Shown piece by piece: positions 8,596 through 17,172 of a stretch of 64,000 nucleotides of DNA (position 1 is the stretch's first letter; every line of letters begins with the position of its first letter). The stretch is taken from assembly GCF_018327705.1 (NCBI RefSeq), contig NZ_BNEM01000001.1:2914001-2978000 (forward strand). The letters run 5' to 3'. The notes under the pieces were generated by a model that did not search any database, was not told the origin of the DNA, and saw only the letters and a program-made list of their open reading frames with translations. The stretch comes from Catellatospora sp. TT07R-123 (GTDB lineage: Bacteria > Actinomycetota > Actinomycetes > Mycobacteriales > Micromonosporaceae). The position numbers were made by a program, and so were the translations under genes.

Positions 8596-8672
8596 GAAGG
8601 GCACCTTCTGCTGCGCGATGCGAGCTGAGCTACTGCTCGTCTCGCCGACGCGAGCCGACGAAGGTGCCCTTC
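8596..8672. repeat. Dispersed palindromic repeat, family D copy 1
   Basis: 13-bp perfect arms GAAGGGCACCTTC (8596-8608) and GAAGGTGCCCTTC (8660-8672) enclose a 51-base region that itself contains short complementary stretches. It sits between the polyester hydrolase promoter region and the 3' end of the minus-strand gene at 8689, where it could terminate that gene. The same arms occur at 30632-30677. Confidence 0.75.
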
Positions 8673-8688
8673 CCTCAGCAGCGCCGCC

Positions 8689-9906
8689 TCAGGAGCAGCG
8701 CCAGCGCAGGGGGATGCCGTCTTCGTTGATGCGCAGCTGGAGGCCGCCGACCAGCACCCGGCCGTCGTCGCTGAGGCCGGAGGCCTCGGGATAGAAGTCG
8801 GGCATCCTCGTCTCCGGCGGGACCGGCAGGGGCAGCAGGCTCCCGGCTGACGCGAGCGCCGGGCCGCCGACGCCTCTGGTCGTCCAGCCCCGGGCGTTCA
8901 CCACGTCATGCCAGAGCCCGGACGGCAGGTCGTGGACCTCCCCGGTGCGCAGGTTCCAGACGACGAACGCCAGTTTCGGTCCGCCCCGCGACGGCAGCGG
9001 GCCGTCGAAGAACATCTCGCCGACGACCCAGCCGTTGCGGATGTCGGATCCGTACGCGCCGATACCGTGGCGGCCGTCGATGGTCAGTGACGGCTTCAGC
9101 TCCTGCCATGATCCGTCGGGGCGCAGCGCGAACGAGTGGCTGTCGGTATTGCCGCCGACCTGCATGAGCACGGTGCCGTCGTCGTCGATCCCGATCACGC
9201 CCGCGCCGGTCGGCCAGTGGCCGGGCGGCTGCGGCAGGGGCTCGGGGTCGGCGTCCGGGGTCAGCCACCGTACGGGCTGCGATTTCGGGAAGTCGAGCCC
9301 CTTCCCCTCGACGAGCGCGTTACCCACGACCACGCCGCTGCCGTTGATGCCGACCGGCGACACGTCGGACCCCTTAAGCCTGGTCATCCTGCCGTCGCGG
9401 TAGAGCCAGGCCGTCTCCTCACGCTCGTTCAGCACCGTCGTGGCGACGGCCGTGCCGGCGGCGTTGACGTCGACGAACCGCTGCGACTGGCCGGCCAGCG
9501 GGACGCGCCGGACGCTGTCGCCGTCCCAGTAGAGCAGTGCCGTCTGCGTGACGCTGAGGATCGCCGACCCGATCACGTAGCGGCCGGTCGGGTCGACGGT
9601 GCCCGCCGCGCCGCCGCGCAGCCCCGCGGGCAGCGGCAGGCGGGCCACGGTGCAGGACGCGGGCAGGGCCGGGGGTGCGGCCGGGGCCGCCGACGGGGAC
9701 GGGGCCAGCGGCTCGACGGCCTGGTGGGTGCCGCGGGGCCACAGGCTGACCCCCGCGACCAGCGCGACCGCGAGCACGGCGGCCGCCACGCCCCCGGCAC
9801 GGCGCCGGTGGCGGCGGCGCCTGCCCAGGTGCAGGGCCCGCTCGGCCAGGTCCAGGGCCGGGGCGCGGTCGGCGATGTCGTCGAGCAGTTCCCTCAGGTC
9901 GCTCAT
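8689..9906 (-). CDS. One-pass membrane protein with extracellular HAF/beta-propeller-like repeats, paired with SigE-family sigma factor
   Basis: 405 residues. The N-terminal ~35 residues are cytoplasmic and end in a run of arginines. One membrane helix (about 38-58) follows, then an Ala/Pro linker and about 300 extracellular residues. The latter hold repeats such as INGSGVVVGNAL, IDDDGTVLMQV and LSDDGRVLVGG, reminiscent of HAF-type propeller blades. The ATG overlaps the sigma factor stop (ATGA). Topology and pairing suggest an anti-sigma factor or signal sensor, but I see no zinc-binding HxxxCxxC anti-sigma motif in the cytoplasmic part, so that role is only inferred. Confidence 0.7.
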   Translation of the reverse strand: MSDLRELLDDIADRAPALDLAERALHLGRRRRHRRRAGGVAAAVLAVALVAGVSLWPRGTHQAVEPLAPSPSAAPAAPPALPASCTVARLPLPAGLRGGAAGTVDPTGRYVIGSAILSVTQTALLYWDGDSVRRVPLAGQSQRFVDVNAAGTAVATTVLNEREETAWLYRDGRMTRLKGSDVSPVGINGSGVVVGNALVEGKGLDFPKSQPVRWLTPDADPEPLPQPPGHWPTGAGVIGIDDDGTVLMQVGGNTDSHSFALRPDGSWQELKPSLTIDGRHGIGAYGSDIRNGWVVGEMFFDGPLPSRGGPKLAFVVWNLRTGEVHDLPSGLWHDVVNARGWTTRGVGGPALASAGSLLPLPVPPETRMPDFYPEASGLSDDGRVLVGGLQLRINEDGIPLRWRCS

Positions 9907-10430
9907 GCCCGCACCTCCTGCGGCTCGCGGATCAGCACGTGCAGTTCGGGGGCGAGCTCGCGCAGCTTGCCCAGGGCGTACGACGTCTGGCTCTTGACCG
10001 TGCCGACCGACACGCCCATCGCGGCGGCGGCGTCGGCCTCGGACAGGTCCTCGAAGAAGCGCAGCACGATCACCGCGCGCTGCTTGCGGCTCAACTTCGC
10101 CAGCGCCTGCTCCAGCAGCACCCGGCGCACTGTGCTGGCGGCCACGTCGGTGCCGGACGCCCGCTCGGGCAGGCGCTCGGCGGAGTACTCGTTGCGCAGG
10201 TGGCGGCTGCGCCGCCAGAGGGACACGTGCTCGTTGTAGAGGATCCTGCGCAGGTACGCGTCGGGCTCGCCCGCCCGCGCCACCGCGGGCCACTTCGCGG
10301 CCAGCTTGACCAGCGCGGTCTGCAGCAGGTCCTCCGCGCCGTGATAGTCGCCGGTCAGCAGGTAAGCCAACCGTGACAGCCGTTTCATCCTCGCGTGCAC
10401 GAAGTCGCGGAATCCGTCGTCGTCCACCAT
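9903..10430 (-). CDS. SigE-family (ECF) RNA polymerase sigma factor
   Basis: 175 residues with the two ECF regions. Region 2 is at about 8-75 (RLAYLLTGDYHGAEDLLQTALVKLAAKW, RRILYNEHVSLWRR). Region 4 is at about 110-165 (LSRKQRAVIVLRFFEDLSEADAAAAMGVSVGTVKSQTSYALGKLREL), including the helix-turn-helix. This is the actinobacterial SigE-family pattern. It directs RNA polymerase to an unknown stress regulon. The overlapping downstream gene encodes a one-pass membrane protein that may control it. Confidence 0.9.
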   Translation of the reverse strand: MVDDDGFRDFVHARMKRLSRLAYLLTGDYHGAEDLLQTALVKLAAKWPAVARAGEPDAYLRRILYNEHVSLWRRSRHLRNEYSAERLPERASGTDVAASTVRRVLLEQALAKLSRKQRAVIVLRFFEDLSEADAAAAMGVSVGTVKSQTSYALGKLRELAPELHVLIREPQEVRA

Positions 10431-10509
10431 CGCCGCCCTTCCGTCGGCCGAACGCTACTCACGTCCCTCCTTCACGGCGGCGGCGTCCGGCGAGGTTGGA
10501 AAACGACAC

Positions 10510-10543
10510 GCGAGAGCCCCCGGTTTCCCGGGGGCTCTCGCGA
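10510..10543. terminator. Strong hairpin terminator
   Basis: Perfect 15-bp stem, arms CGCGAGAGCCCCCGG (10510-10524) and its complement (10529-10543), with a TTTC loop. It lies 36 bases past the minus-strand stop at 10580 and most likely ends that transcript. No long T-run follows, as usual in high-GC actinobacteria. Confidence 0.8.
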
Positions 10544-10579
10544 GGGGTGTATTGGGGTGTTTCAGGGATGGGCAGGTCG

Positions 10580-11242
10580 TCAGCCGGCCAGCGGGCCCTT
10601 GCCGTACTTGGCCAGCACCAGGTTGGCGGCCAGCTTCTCCCACTTGGCGTAGTGGAACGGGAACGCCGAGACCTGGACGGCCTGCGCGGCGTCGGTCAGC
10701 GCCATGTCCTGCCAGCCGGGCACGTTGACCAGGCCCTGGTAGAAGGCACGGGCGGCGTACTCCGGGGTGGTCAGCTGGTCCGGGGTGCCCCAGCCGGCCG
10801 ACGGACGCTGCTGGAACAGGCCCAGCGAGTCGTGGTCGTTCTGGTCGCCCAGGTTACCCAGGTTGTTCAGGGTCGACTCCTGCGCGGCGGTCGCCAGGGC
10901 GATCACCCACGCGCGGGGCGGAAGCTTCATGTCCTGGCCGACCTTGATGATCGCCTCGGCGTTGGCCTTCTGCTCGGCGGTCGGCGCGAACGCGGTCTGC
11001 TCCGCGTCGACGCCCAGCGGCATCAGGTCGGCGGCGGTCGGCACCTTGACGTTCTTGGCCTTCTTGTGAGTCTGGGTCTGCTCGGACTTCACGACGGGCT
11101 TGGCGTCGTTGGCCTGCGGCGCTGCGGTCGCCGGAGCGGCGAAGCCGGTCAGCACGGCCATGCCGGTCGCGGCAAGAACGGCGCGAACGCTCGCGCGCTT
11201 GACGGCGGGCATGTGCTTGCGGATCAGGTCGACGTTGACCAC
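10580..11242 (-). CDS. Secreted lysozyme-like / transglycosylase-fold protein
   Basis: 220 residues from a GTG. An N-terminal basic region and hydrophobic stretch (about 18-40, ending PATAAPQA) form a signal peptide, followed by a Lys/Gln-rich linker. The C-terminal ~130 residues (AIIKVGQDMKLPPRAWVIALATAAQESTLNN, DSLGLFQQRPSAGWGT) match the lysozyme-like fold seen in actinobacterial cell-wall hydrolases and phage tail lysins. The glutamate in AAQES is the likely catalytic residue. It should act on peptidoglycan outside the membrane (inference). It is monocistronic, with a strong terminator downstream and a 17-bp-period direct repeat in its leader. Confidence 0.75.
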   Translation of the reverse strand: MVNVDLIRKHMPAVKRASVRAVLAATGMAVLTGFAAPATAAPQANDAKPVVKSEQTQTHKKAKNVKVPTAADLMPLGVDAEQTAFAPTAEQKANAEAIIKVGQDMKLPPRAWVIALATAAQESTLNNLGNLGDQNDHDSLGLFQQRPSAGWGTPDQLTTPEYAARAFYQGLVNVPGWQDMALTDAAQAVQVSAFPFHYAKWEKLAANLVLAKYGKGPLAG

Positions 11243-11559
11243 GGGTGGAGATCCCTTCGTTGGGTGTCACGTACGAAGTGCGTTCACGTACGAAGTGCTG
11301 CAACCAAGAGTGCAGGTCCGACATGTCGGATGGGTACCCCTTGTGAAGCAGGTCTCAGGCATGATCACTTCATGCCAGACGGCGATTACACAGGGTCATT
11401 TCGAGGCTGGACGATCGGGTTGAACCCGACAAATCGCGTCGACAACCTCGCATATCACCGGCGTATCCCTTCGGATCGCGATAACGTATATGAAAACGTG
11501 TCATAATCGGTGAATTCGGGCCTGGCAGGACCCGGCCTGGCCGCGCCGGAAGGAGGAGC
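11243..11559. promoter_or_regulatory. Divergent intergenic region with tandem 15-mers and AT-rich promoter
   Basis: 317 bases between divergent genes. TCACGTACGAAGTGC occurs twice (11267-11281 and 11284-11298), inside the likely leader of the lysozyme-like gene. A hairpin CGGGTTGAACCCG lies near 11416-11428. An AT-rich stretch at 11480-11510 contains CATAAT (11502-11507), a plausible -10 for the GGDEF-EAL gene, which itself has an AAGGAGGAGC ribosome site. I looked for the conserved core of the c-di-AMP riboswitch and did not find it. Confidence 0.45.
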
Positions 11560-14500
11560 GTGTCCGCCCGCAAGGTGATGGCCTGGTACGGCGCCTGGAT
11601 GGCGCTCCTGGCCGCTGCCTTCTACCGGTTCCCGGACCAGCACATCCTGATCTGGAGCCTGATCGGGTTCAGCGGGGTCGGGGCGATCGTCTACGGCATC
11701 GTCCGCTACCGGCCGCGCCGCTGGGCGCCCTGGCTGTGGCTGATGCTCGGCATGGCCCTGCTGTGCGTGGGCGACACCCTCTACAACGTGCTCACCGACC
11801 TGTACGGGGAGGTCAACCCCTTCCCCTCGCTGTCGGACATGCTCTACCTGGCCATGTATCCGCTGGTCACGATCGGCATGCTGGGCCTGTCCAAGGCGGG
11901 GGCGGCCAGCCGCGACCGCACCGTGCCGCTCGACGCCATGATCGTCACGGCCGGGCTCGGCCTGCTCTCGTGGATCTTCCTGATCAGCCCGCAGATCCTC
12001 AACGAGCAACTGACCATGAGCCAGCGCCTGGTGTCGGTGGCCTACCCGCTGGGCGACATCCTGCTGCTGGCCACGGTGGGCCGGCTGATCGCCGTGGTGC
12101 CGTTCAGCCCGGCCGTCGCCCTGCTCACTGCGGGCTCGATCGGCCTGCTCACCGCCGACGTCTTCTACGGCCTGGTCCAGCTGCACGGCCTCTGGCGCGT
12201 CGGCGGCCCGGTGGACCTGGGCTGGATCGTCTTCTACGCCTGCTGGGGCGCCGCCGGGCTGCACCCGTCGATGGCCGACCTGACCACGCCCCGCGTCGTC
12301 CGCCCGCGCGAGATGACCACCTTCCACCAGGTGCTGCTGACCGGTTTCGTCCTGGTCCCGCTGATCGTCCTGATCTACGGGGTGGGCCAGGGACGGCTGA
12401 AGTACCCGATGGTGATCGTGGCGTTCGTGGTGGCCACGTTCCTGCTGGCGATGATCCGGCTGTTCGGGGTGATCAACAGCTACCGCGGCAACACCATCCG
12501 CACCGCGGGCATCCGGTCCAGCAACGCCGCGCTGATGTCGGCCACCACCGTCGACGGGGTCACCTGGGTGCTCAAGCGCACCGCGGAGCGGCTGCTGCCG
12601 TCCGGCACGTCGTACCGCGCGGTCATGGTCATGAACGACGGCAGCGAGCCGGAGCTGTTCCCGCCGACCCCGGCCACCGGCTCGCGGATGCGCTTCACCC
12701 GCTCGCTGCCGCCGGAGCTCGCGTCGCAGCTGGGCGACTACGAGATCACGCTGCTGTGCCCGCTGGCCCTGGACGACCGGCCCATGGGCGACCCGAACAT
12801 CGGCGTGCTGCTGCTCGCCAGCGACGAGATGTCGCTGAGCTACCTCCAGCTGCCGATGGAGGTGGTCGCCTCGCAGGCCGCGCTGGCCATCGAGCGCATC
12901 GTGCTCAACATCGAGATCACCCGGCACAACAGCGAGCAGTACTTCCGCACCCTGGTGCACAACACCGCGGACGTGATCCTGATCGTGGAACCGGACAGCG
13001 GGCGCATCCGGTACGCCAGCCCGTCCGCGCCCACCGTGCTGGGCATCGCCGACCTCGACGGCAAGAACCTGGGCGAACTGGTCGACAGCCCGCACCACAC
13101 CCTCGTGACCGACCTGCTCGCCCTCGCCGCGGCCGAGGACGAGGCGGTCGACACCGCCGACTGGACGGTGCGCCGCCCCGACGGCACCTCGGTGCGCGTC
13201 GAGGTCTCCTGCCGCGACCTGCGCGACGAGCCGACGGTCGGCGGCCTGGTGGTGACCCTGCGCGACGTCACGGACCAGCGGCGGCTGGAGGCGGAGCTGA
13301 CCCACCTGGCGTACCACGACTCGCTGACCGGGCTGGCCAACCGGGTCCGCTTCTCCGAGCGGATCTCGCAGGCCATCGCCCGCGCCGAGCACGACGGCAC
13401 CGTGGTCGGCGTGCTCTTCATCGACCTGGACGACTTCAAGGTGGTCAACGACACCCTCGGCCACGAGCACGGCGACCAGCTGCTGCGGGCGGTCGGCGAG
13501 CGGCTGGGCGAGGTGCTGCGCGCCGACGACATCGCCGCACGGCTGGGCGGCGACGAGTTCGCGGCCCTGATCGAGGGCGCGCACGACGCCGCGACCATCG
13601 ACGAGGTGGCGGGGCGGATCGTGGCGGCGCTGAGCGAGCCGTTCACCATCGACAACCGGATGGTCTCGGGCATGGCCAGCATCGGCATCTCCACCAGCGC
13701 CGACGCGGGCAACGCGCAGGACCTGCTGCGCCAGGCCGACATGGCGCTGTACGTCGCCAAGGGCGAGGGCAAGGGCCAGTGGCGCCGCTACCTGCCGGAA
13801 CTGCACACCGCGATCGTGGAGCGGCTGGAGCTGCGCACCGAGCTCGACCAGGCCATCGCCGACCAGTCCTTCACGCTGGAGTTCCAGCCGATCGTGGAGC
13901 TGCGCACCGGCATCACCTCCGGGTATGAGGCGCTGGTGCGCTGGTACCACCCGACCCGGGGGCGGCTGCTGCCCGGCGAGTTCATCGAGGTGGCCGAGGA
14001 GTCGGGCCAGATCGTGTCCATCGGTGACCAGGTGCTGCGCAAGGCGATCTGCGAGGCGGCCCGGTGGCGGCGCGAGGCGGGGGCCGACTCGCCGTACGTC
14101 AGCATCAACGTCTCGGCCCGGCAGTTCCGCGCGCCGGGGTTCGTGGCGAGCGTGCACGACGCGCTCACCGACGCGGGGCTGCCGCCGCACCAGCTCATGC
14201 TGGAGATCACCGAGAGCCTGCTGCTGCGCGACGACGACCAGGTCTGGGAGGACCTGACCGAGCTGCGCACCACCGGGGTCCGGGTGGCCATCGACGACTT
14301 CGGCACCGGTTACTCCTCACTGAGCTACCTGCGCCACGTACCGCTGGACGTGGTCAAGATCGACCGCCTGTTCACCAGCACCATCGCGTCCTCGGCGCAG
14401 CAGGCGGCGCTGGTCGACGGCATCGTGCGGCTGGCGCACACGCTCGGCCTCCAGGTGATCGCCGAGGGCATCGAGCGCACCGTCGAGCGTGACCTGCTGT

Positions 14501-14601
14501 CGCGCATCGGCTGCCGGTACGGCCAGGGCTTCCTGTTCGCCCGGCCGCTGACCAGCGAGGACGCCCTGAAGTTCATGACCGCCCAGCACGTGCCGGCCTG
14601 A
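11560..14601 (+). CDS. Membrane-bound GGDEF-EAL c-di-GMP turnover protein
   Basis: 1013 residues from a GTG with AAGGAGG ribosome site. Domains: N-terminal membrane region of about eight to nine helices (1-310); a GAF-like region (about 320-450); a PAS domain (about 460-580, YFRTLVHNTADVILIVEPD); GGDEF with intact GGDEF at 663-667; EAL with intact EAL at 790-792 and DDFGTGYSSLSYL near 910. Both signature sites look catalytically competent, so it could make (diguanylate cyclase) and break (phosphodiesterase) c-di-GMP. Which activity dominates cannot be told. An alpha-oxoamine synthase gene follows after 24 bases and is probably co-transcribed. Confidence 0.93.
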   Translation: MSARKVMAWYGAWMALLAAAFYRFPDQHILIWSLIGFSGVGAIVYGIVRYRPRRWAPWLWLMLGMALLCVGDTLYNVLTDLYGEVNPFPSLSDMLYLAMYPLVTIGMLGLSKAGAASRDRTVPLDAMIVTAGLGLLSWIFLISPQILNEQLTMSQRLVSVAYPLGDILLLATVGRLIAVVPFSPAVALLTAGSIGLLTADVFYGLVQLHGLWRVGGPVDLGWIVFYACWGAAGLHPSMADLTTPRVVRPREMTTFHQVLLTGFVLVPLIVLIYGVGQGRLKYPMVIVAFVVATFLLAMIRLFGVINSYRGNTIRTAGIRSSNAALMSATTVDGVTWVLKRTAERLLPSGTSYRAVMVMNDGSEPELFPPTPATGSRMRFTRSLPPELASQLGDYEITLLCPLALDDRPMGDPNIGVLLLASDEMSLSYLQLPMEVVASQAALAIERIVLNIEITRHNSEQYFRTLVHNTADVILIVEPDSGRIRYASPSAPTVLGIADLDGKNLGELVDSPHHTLVTDLLALAAAEDEAVDTADWTVRRPDGTSVRVEVSCRDLRDEPTVGGLVVTLRDVTDQRRLEAELTHLAYHDSLTGLANRVRFSERISQAIARAEHDGTVVGVLFIDLDDFKVVNDTLGHEHGDQLLRAVGERLGEVLRADDIAARLGGDEFAALIEGAHDAATIDEVAGRIVAALSEPFTIDNRMVSGMASIGISTSADAGNAQDLLRQADMALYVAKGEGKGQWRRYLPELHTAIVERLELRTELDQAIADQSFTLEFQPIVELRTGITSGYEALVRWYHPTRGRLLPGEFIEVAEESGQIVSIGDQVLRKAICEAARWRREAGADSPYVSINVSARQFRAPGFVASVHDALTDAGLPPHQLMLEITESLLLRDDDQVWEDLTELRTTGVRVAIDDFGTGYSSLSYLRHVPLDVVKIDRLFTSTIASSAQQAALVDGIVRLAHTLGLQVIAEGIERTVERDLLSRIGCRYGQGFLFARPLTSEDALKFMTAQHVPA

Positions 14602-14625
14602 CGGACGAGCAGTAGGGAGACGCGC

Positions 14626-15885
14626 GTGAGTCCCGCATCATCCGGAGTCCACATCCCTGACGCCCACCGCGTGCCCTCGACCGACCAGCTCGACCGGCTG
14701 CGCGCCGGCACCCGCATGTACGACGCGGTGATCGAGGAGGTCGACGGCCGCCGCATCCGCATCGGCGACCACTGGCTGGTCGACTACGCCTCCTGCAACT
14801 ACCTCGGCTTCGACCTCGACGAGGAGATCATCGAGGCGTCGGCCGCCGCCATGCGCCGCTGGGGCACCCACCCCGGCTGGTCCCGGCTGCTGGGCAACCC
14901 GTCCCTCTACCCGCAGATCGAGGAGCGGCTGACCGAGCTGCTCGGCGCCCCGGACACGCTGGTCCTGCCGACGATCACGCACATCCACATGTCGGTGCTG
15001 CCCGCGCTGGTCGACGGCGGCACCGTCTTCGTCGAGGCCAACGCGCACAAGACGATCTACGACGGCGGCGCGTACGCCCGGGGCCTGGGCGCCCGGCTCT
15101 ACCGCTGGCACATGAGCGACCCCGACGAGCTGGTGCGGCTGCTGCGCTCGGCCGACCCGGACCGGCCCCGCGTCGTCTGCCTCGACGGCGTCAACAGCAT
15201 GACCGGCAACGTGCCCGACCTGCCCGCCCTGGCCGCGATCTGCCGCGAGCACGACGCCCTCATGTACGTCGACGACGCCCACGGCTTCGGCGTCATCGGC
15301 GAGCGCGGCGGCGACGAGAGCAGCCCGTACGGCTCGCGCGGCAACGCGGTGGTGCGCCACTGCGGGGAGACCTACGACAACCTGGTGCTGATCGGCGGGT
15401 TCTCCAAGGCGTACTCGGCGCTGCTGGCGTTCGTGGCGGCGCCGACGGCGGTGAAGGAGCACCTGAAGCTCGCCGCGCCGCCGTACCTCTACTCCGGGCC
15501 GTCGCCGACCGCGTCGCTGGGCGGGGTGCTGGCCGGGTTCGACGTCAACGCCAAGCGCGGCGAGACGCTGCGCGCCCACCTCTACGAGCTGACCAGGCGG
15601 GTGCTCGACCACCTGCGCGACCTGGGCGTGCACACGCCCAACCGGCACGGCACGCCGGTGCTCGAACTGCCCCTGGCCGACGGGTACGACCTGGCCGAGG
15701 TCGCCGACCTGCTGTGGCGGCGCGGCGTCTACGTCACGCTCGCCGCGTACCCGCTGGTGCCCCGCGGCCAGGTCGGCTTCCGGCTCCAGCTGACCTCGGC
15801 GCATACCCACGAGCAGGTCGACGCCCTCAACGCGGTCCTCTCCGACCTCGCCTCCCGCCACGCCCTCCGCCCCGCCCAGCCCTGA
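14626..15885 (+). CDS. Alpha-oxoamine synthase family PLP enzyme
   Basis: 419 residues, fold-type I PLP enzyme of the 8-amino-7-oxononanoate synthase / 2-amino-3-ketobutyrate ligase / CqsA group. Visible features: YASCNYLGFDLD (substrate entrance), VDDAHGFGVIGERG (PLP-stacking and ring-nitrogen Asp) and IGGFSKAYSALLAF with the Schiff-base lysine. The family condenses an amino acid with an acyl-CoA, releasing CO2. No biotin genes are nearby. Instead it lies 24 bases after a c-di-GMP protein, so it may make a small aminoketone (as CqsA does) or a lipid precursor; that is speculation. Confidence 0.85.
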   Translation: MSPASSGVHIPDAHRVPSTDQLDRLRAGTRMYDAVIEEVDGRRIRIGDHWLVDYASCNYLGFDLDEEIIEASAAAMRRWGTHPGWSRLLGNPSLYPQIEERLTELLGAPDTLVLPTITHIHMSVLPALVDGGTVFVEANAHKTIYDGGAYARGLGARLYRWHMSDPDELVRLLRSADPDRPRVVCLDGVNSMTGNVPDLPALAAICREHDALMYVDDAHGFGVIGERGGDESSPYGSRGNAVVRHCGETYDNLVLIGGFSKAYSALLAFVAAPTAVKEHLKLAAPPYLYSGPSPTASLGGVLAGFDVNAKRGETLRAHLYELTRRVLDHLRDLGVHTPNRHGTPVLELPLADGYDLAEVADLLWRRGVYVTLAAYPLVPRGQVGFRLQLTSAHTHEQVDALNAVLSDLASRHALRPAQP

Positions 15886-15898
15886 CCCGCCCACCCAA

Positions 15899-15965
15899 GA
15901 TCAGCCAAGTTGCCGGGCAATCGGGGGAAAGAACGGCCAAGATACGCCCGATTGCCGGGCAACTT
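15899..15965. repeat. Dispersed palindromic repeat, family B copy 1
   Basis: Arms AAGTTGCCGGGCAATCGGG (15907-15925) and CCCGATTGCCGGGCAACTT (15947-15965) are complementary except for one central mismatch. The upstream flank GATCAGCC is identical to that of copy 3 at 61822. It directly follows the alpha-oxoamine synthase stop and may act as a terminator. Confidence 0.8.
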
Positions 15966-15999
15966 CGAGGGGTGGGGGCGCGGGCGCCAAGATGGGGGT

Positions 16000-16482
16000 A
16001 TGGCCGAACGACGCGACCGCGACGACGCTGGACGTCCCCGCAACGCCCGACCCCGCGACGAGCTGGGACGACCGCTGCCGCGCGGGGCGCAGGGCATGGC
16101 GACCACACCTGACGACCTGCACCTGTCCCCCGCCGAGTCGCTGGCGCAGGCGCAGCGGCTGCTCGACGCGGGGCACGCGTTCCACGCGCACGAGGTGCTG
16201 GAGGCGGCGTGGAAGGCGGCGCCGGAGCCGGAGCGGGAGCTGTGGCGGGGGCTGGCGCAGCTGGCGGTCGGGCTAACCCACGCCCGGCGCGGCAACGCCG
16301 CCGGGGCCGCCCGGCTGCTCGACCGGGCGGCCGACCGGATCGCGGGATACCGCGACCGGGCGCCGTACGGCATCGCCGCCGCGGAGCTCGCGACCTGGGC
16401 GAAGACGCTGTCGACCAGGATCACCCCGGCCACCCTGCCGACCCTCGCCGACCCCGACCTCACCCCACACCTGATCACCTGA
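16000..16482 (+). CDS. DUF309 domain protein
   Basis: 160 residues. The N-terminal RDRDDAGRPRNARPRDELGRPLPRG stretch and the core AQRLLDAGHAFHAHEVLEAAWK..ERELWRGLAQLAVGLTHARRGN are the actinobacterial DUF309 pattern, a small all-helical protein with a conserved His/Glu pair (HEVLE) of unknown function. The ATG at 16000 sits after GGGGGT. The gene is monocistronic and is bounded by palindromic repeats on both sides. Confidence 0.85.
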   Translation: MAERRDRDDAGRPRNARPRDELGRPLPRGAQGMATTPDDLHLSPAESLAQAQRLLDAGHAFHAHEVLEAAWKAAPEPERELWRGLAQLAVGLTHARRGNAAGAARLLDRAADRIAGYRDRAPYGIAAAELATWAKTLSTRITPATLPTLADPDLTPHLIT

Positions 16483-16500
16483 CCCGCCGCCCCGGCCGCA

Positions 16501-16595
16501 CCCCACCCGTTCTTGATAGACGTTGGCCTATGACGTCGAGAAGGATCTACGCCCAATCGATGTCATAGGCCAACGTCTATGAGAAACGGGTGGGG
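16501..16595. repeat. Dispersed palindromic repeat, family A copy 2
   Basis: Outer stem CCCCACCCGTT (16501-16511) pairs with AACGGGTGGGG (16585-16595). The inner 19-bp perfect stem ATAGACGTTGGCCTATGAC (16516-16534) pairs with 16562-16580, plus four more pairs after one mismatch. It lies between convergent genes. It shares the GTTGGCCTAT core, outer CCCGTT and loop AA.GATCT.CG with 7421-7507. Confidence 0.85.
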
Positions 16596-16649
16596 CGGTG
16601 GCGAAGCGCGGGAGATGTCCTCGCGGTTGCTCGGGGTGAGGAGCCGCGG

Positions 16650-17108
16650 TCAGGCGATCTTGATGTTGATCGACGCGCCTGGGGGCATGGCCCGGACCTG
16701 GTCGTGGATCTGGCCCGCGATGTCCACGGCCATGACGAAGTCGGCCACCTCGATGGTCTCCAGGCCCACCTTGCCGCCCAGCACCGGCGGGGGCATGAAC
16801 GTGAAGACCTGGTCGGGGCCGAGCGTGAGGCCGCGGGCCTGGGCGCCCAGGGCCAGGCCGCCGAGCAGGTAGCGGTCCTCGCCCTCCTCGGTGTTCAGCG
16901 ACGCCTCCAGGTCGGCGCCGGTCGGCCATACGGCGGTGAGCAGGCGGCCCTCGATCACGTCGAGGTAGCTGACCCCGTCGGTGCCGGCCAGGAAGACGTC
17001 GCCGAACAGCGACGTGAAGACCGGCTTGCGCCCGGCCAGGTCGAGCCAGGCCCACGACTCCAGGGCCCGCGCGTACTGCTCGTCGGTGAACGTCTTGGTC
17101 AGCTGCAT
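16650..17108 (-). CDS. DUF1851 / Tdi1-type immunity-like domain protein
   Basis: 152 residues from ATG 17108. The sequence LFGDVFLAGTDGVSYLDVIEGRL and the later QVFTFMPPPVLGGK match the C-terminal domain found in proteins named T6SS immunity protein Tdi1-like or DUF1851. In actinobacteria such orphan copies have no known partner, and no toxin gene is adjacent here. A role as an immunity or housekeeping protein is unproven. Confidence 0.65.
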   Translation of the reverse strand: MQLTKTFTDEQYARALESWAWLDLAGRKPVFTSLFGDVFLAGTDGVSYLDVIEGRLLTAVWPTGADLEASLNTEEGEDRYLLGGLALGAQARGLTLGPDQVFTFMPPPVLGGKVGLETIEVADFVMAVDIAGQIHDQVRAMPPGASINIKIA

Positions 17109-17172
17109 CCAGGCATTATCCCCACCCCGCTCCCCACCCGCACCCGCCACCGCCCTCCGGGCCGCCTCCGAA

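Noticed and set aside
11243..11559. c-di-AMP or other riboswitch upstream of the lysozyme-like gene
   Set aside because: Expected from similar genes in actinobacteria, but the conserved core is not seen. Only direct repeats and a small hairpin are present.
11455..14190. Very long open frame on the minus strand opposite the GGDEF-EAL gene
   Set aside because: The plus strand encodes clear domains with intact motifs and a good ribosome site. The antisense frame is Gln/His/Arg-rich without any domain and results from GC-biased third positions.
16650..17108. Type VI toxin-immunity pair
   Set aside because: Only the immunity-like domain is present; no toxin or secretion gene is adjacent.
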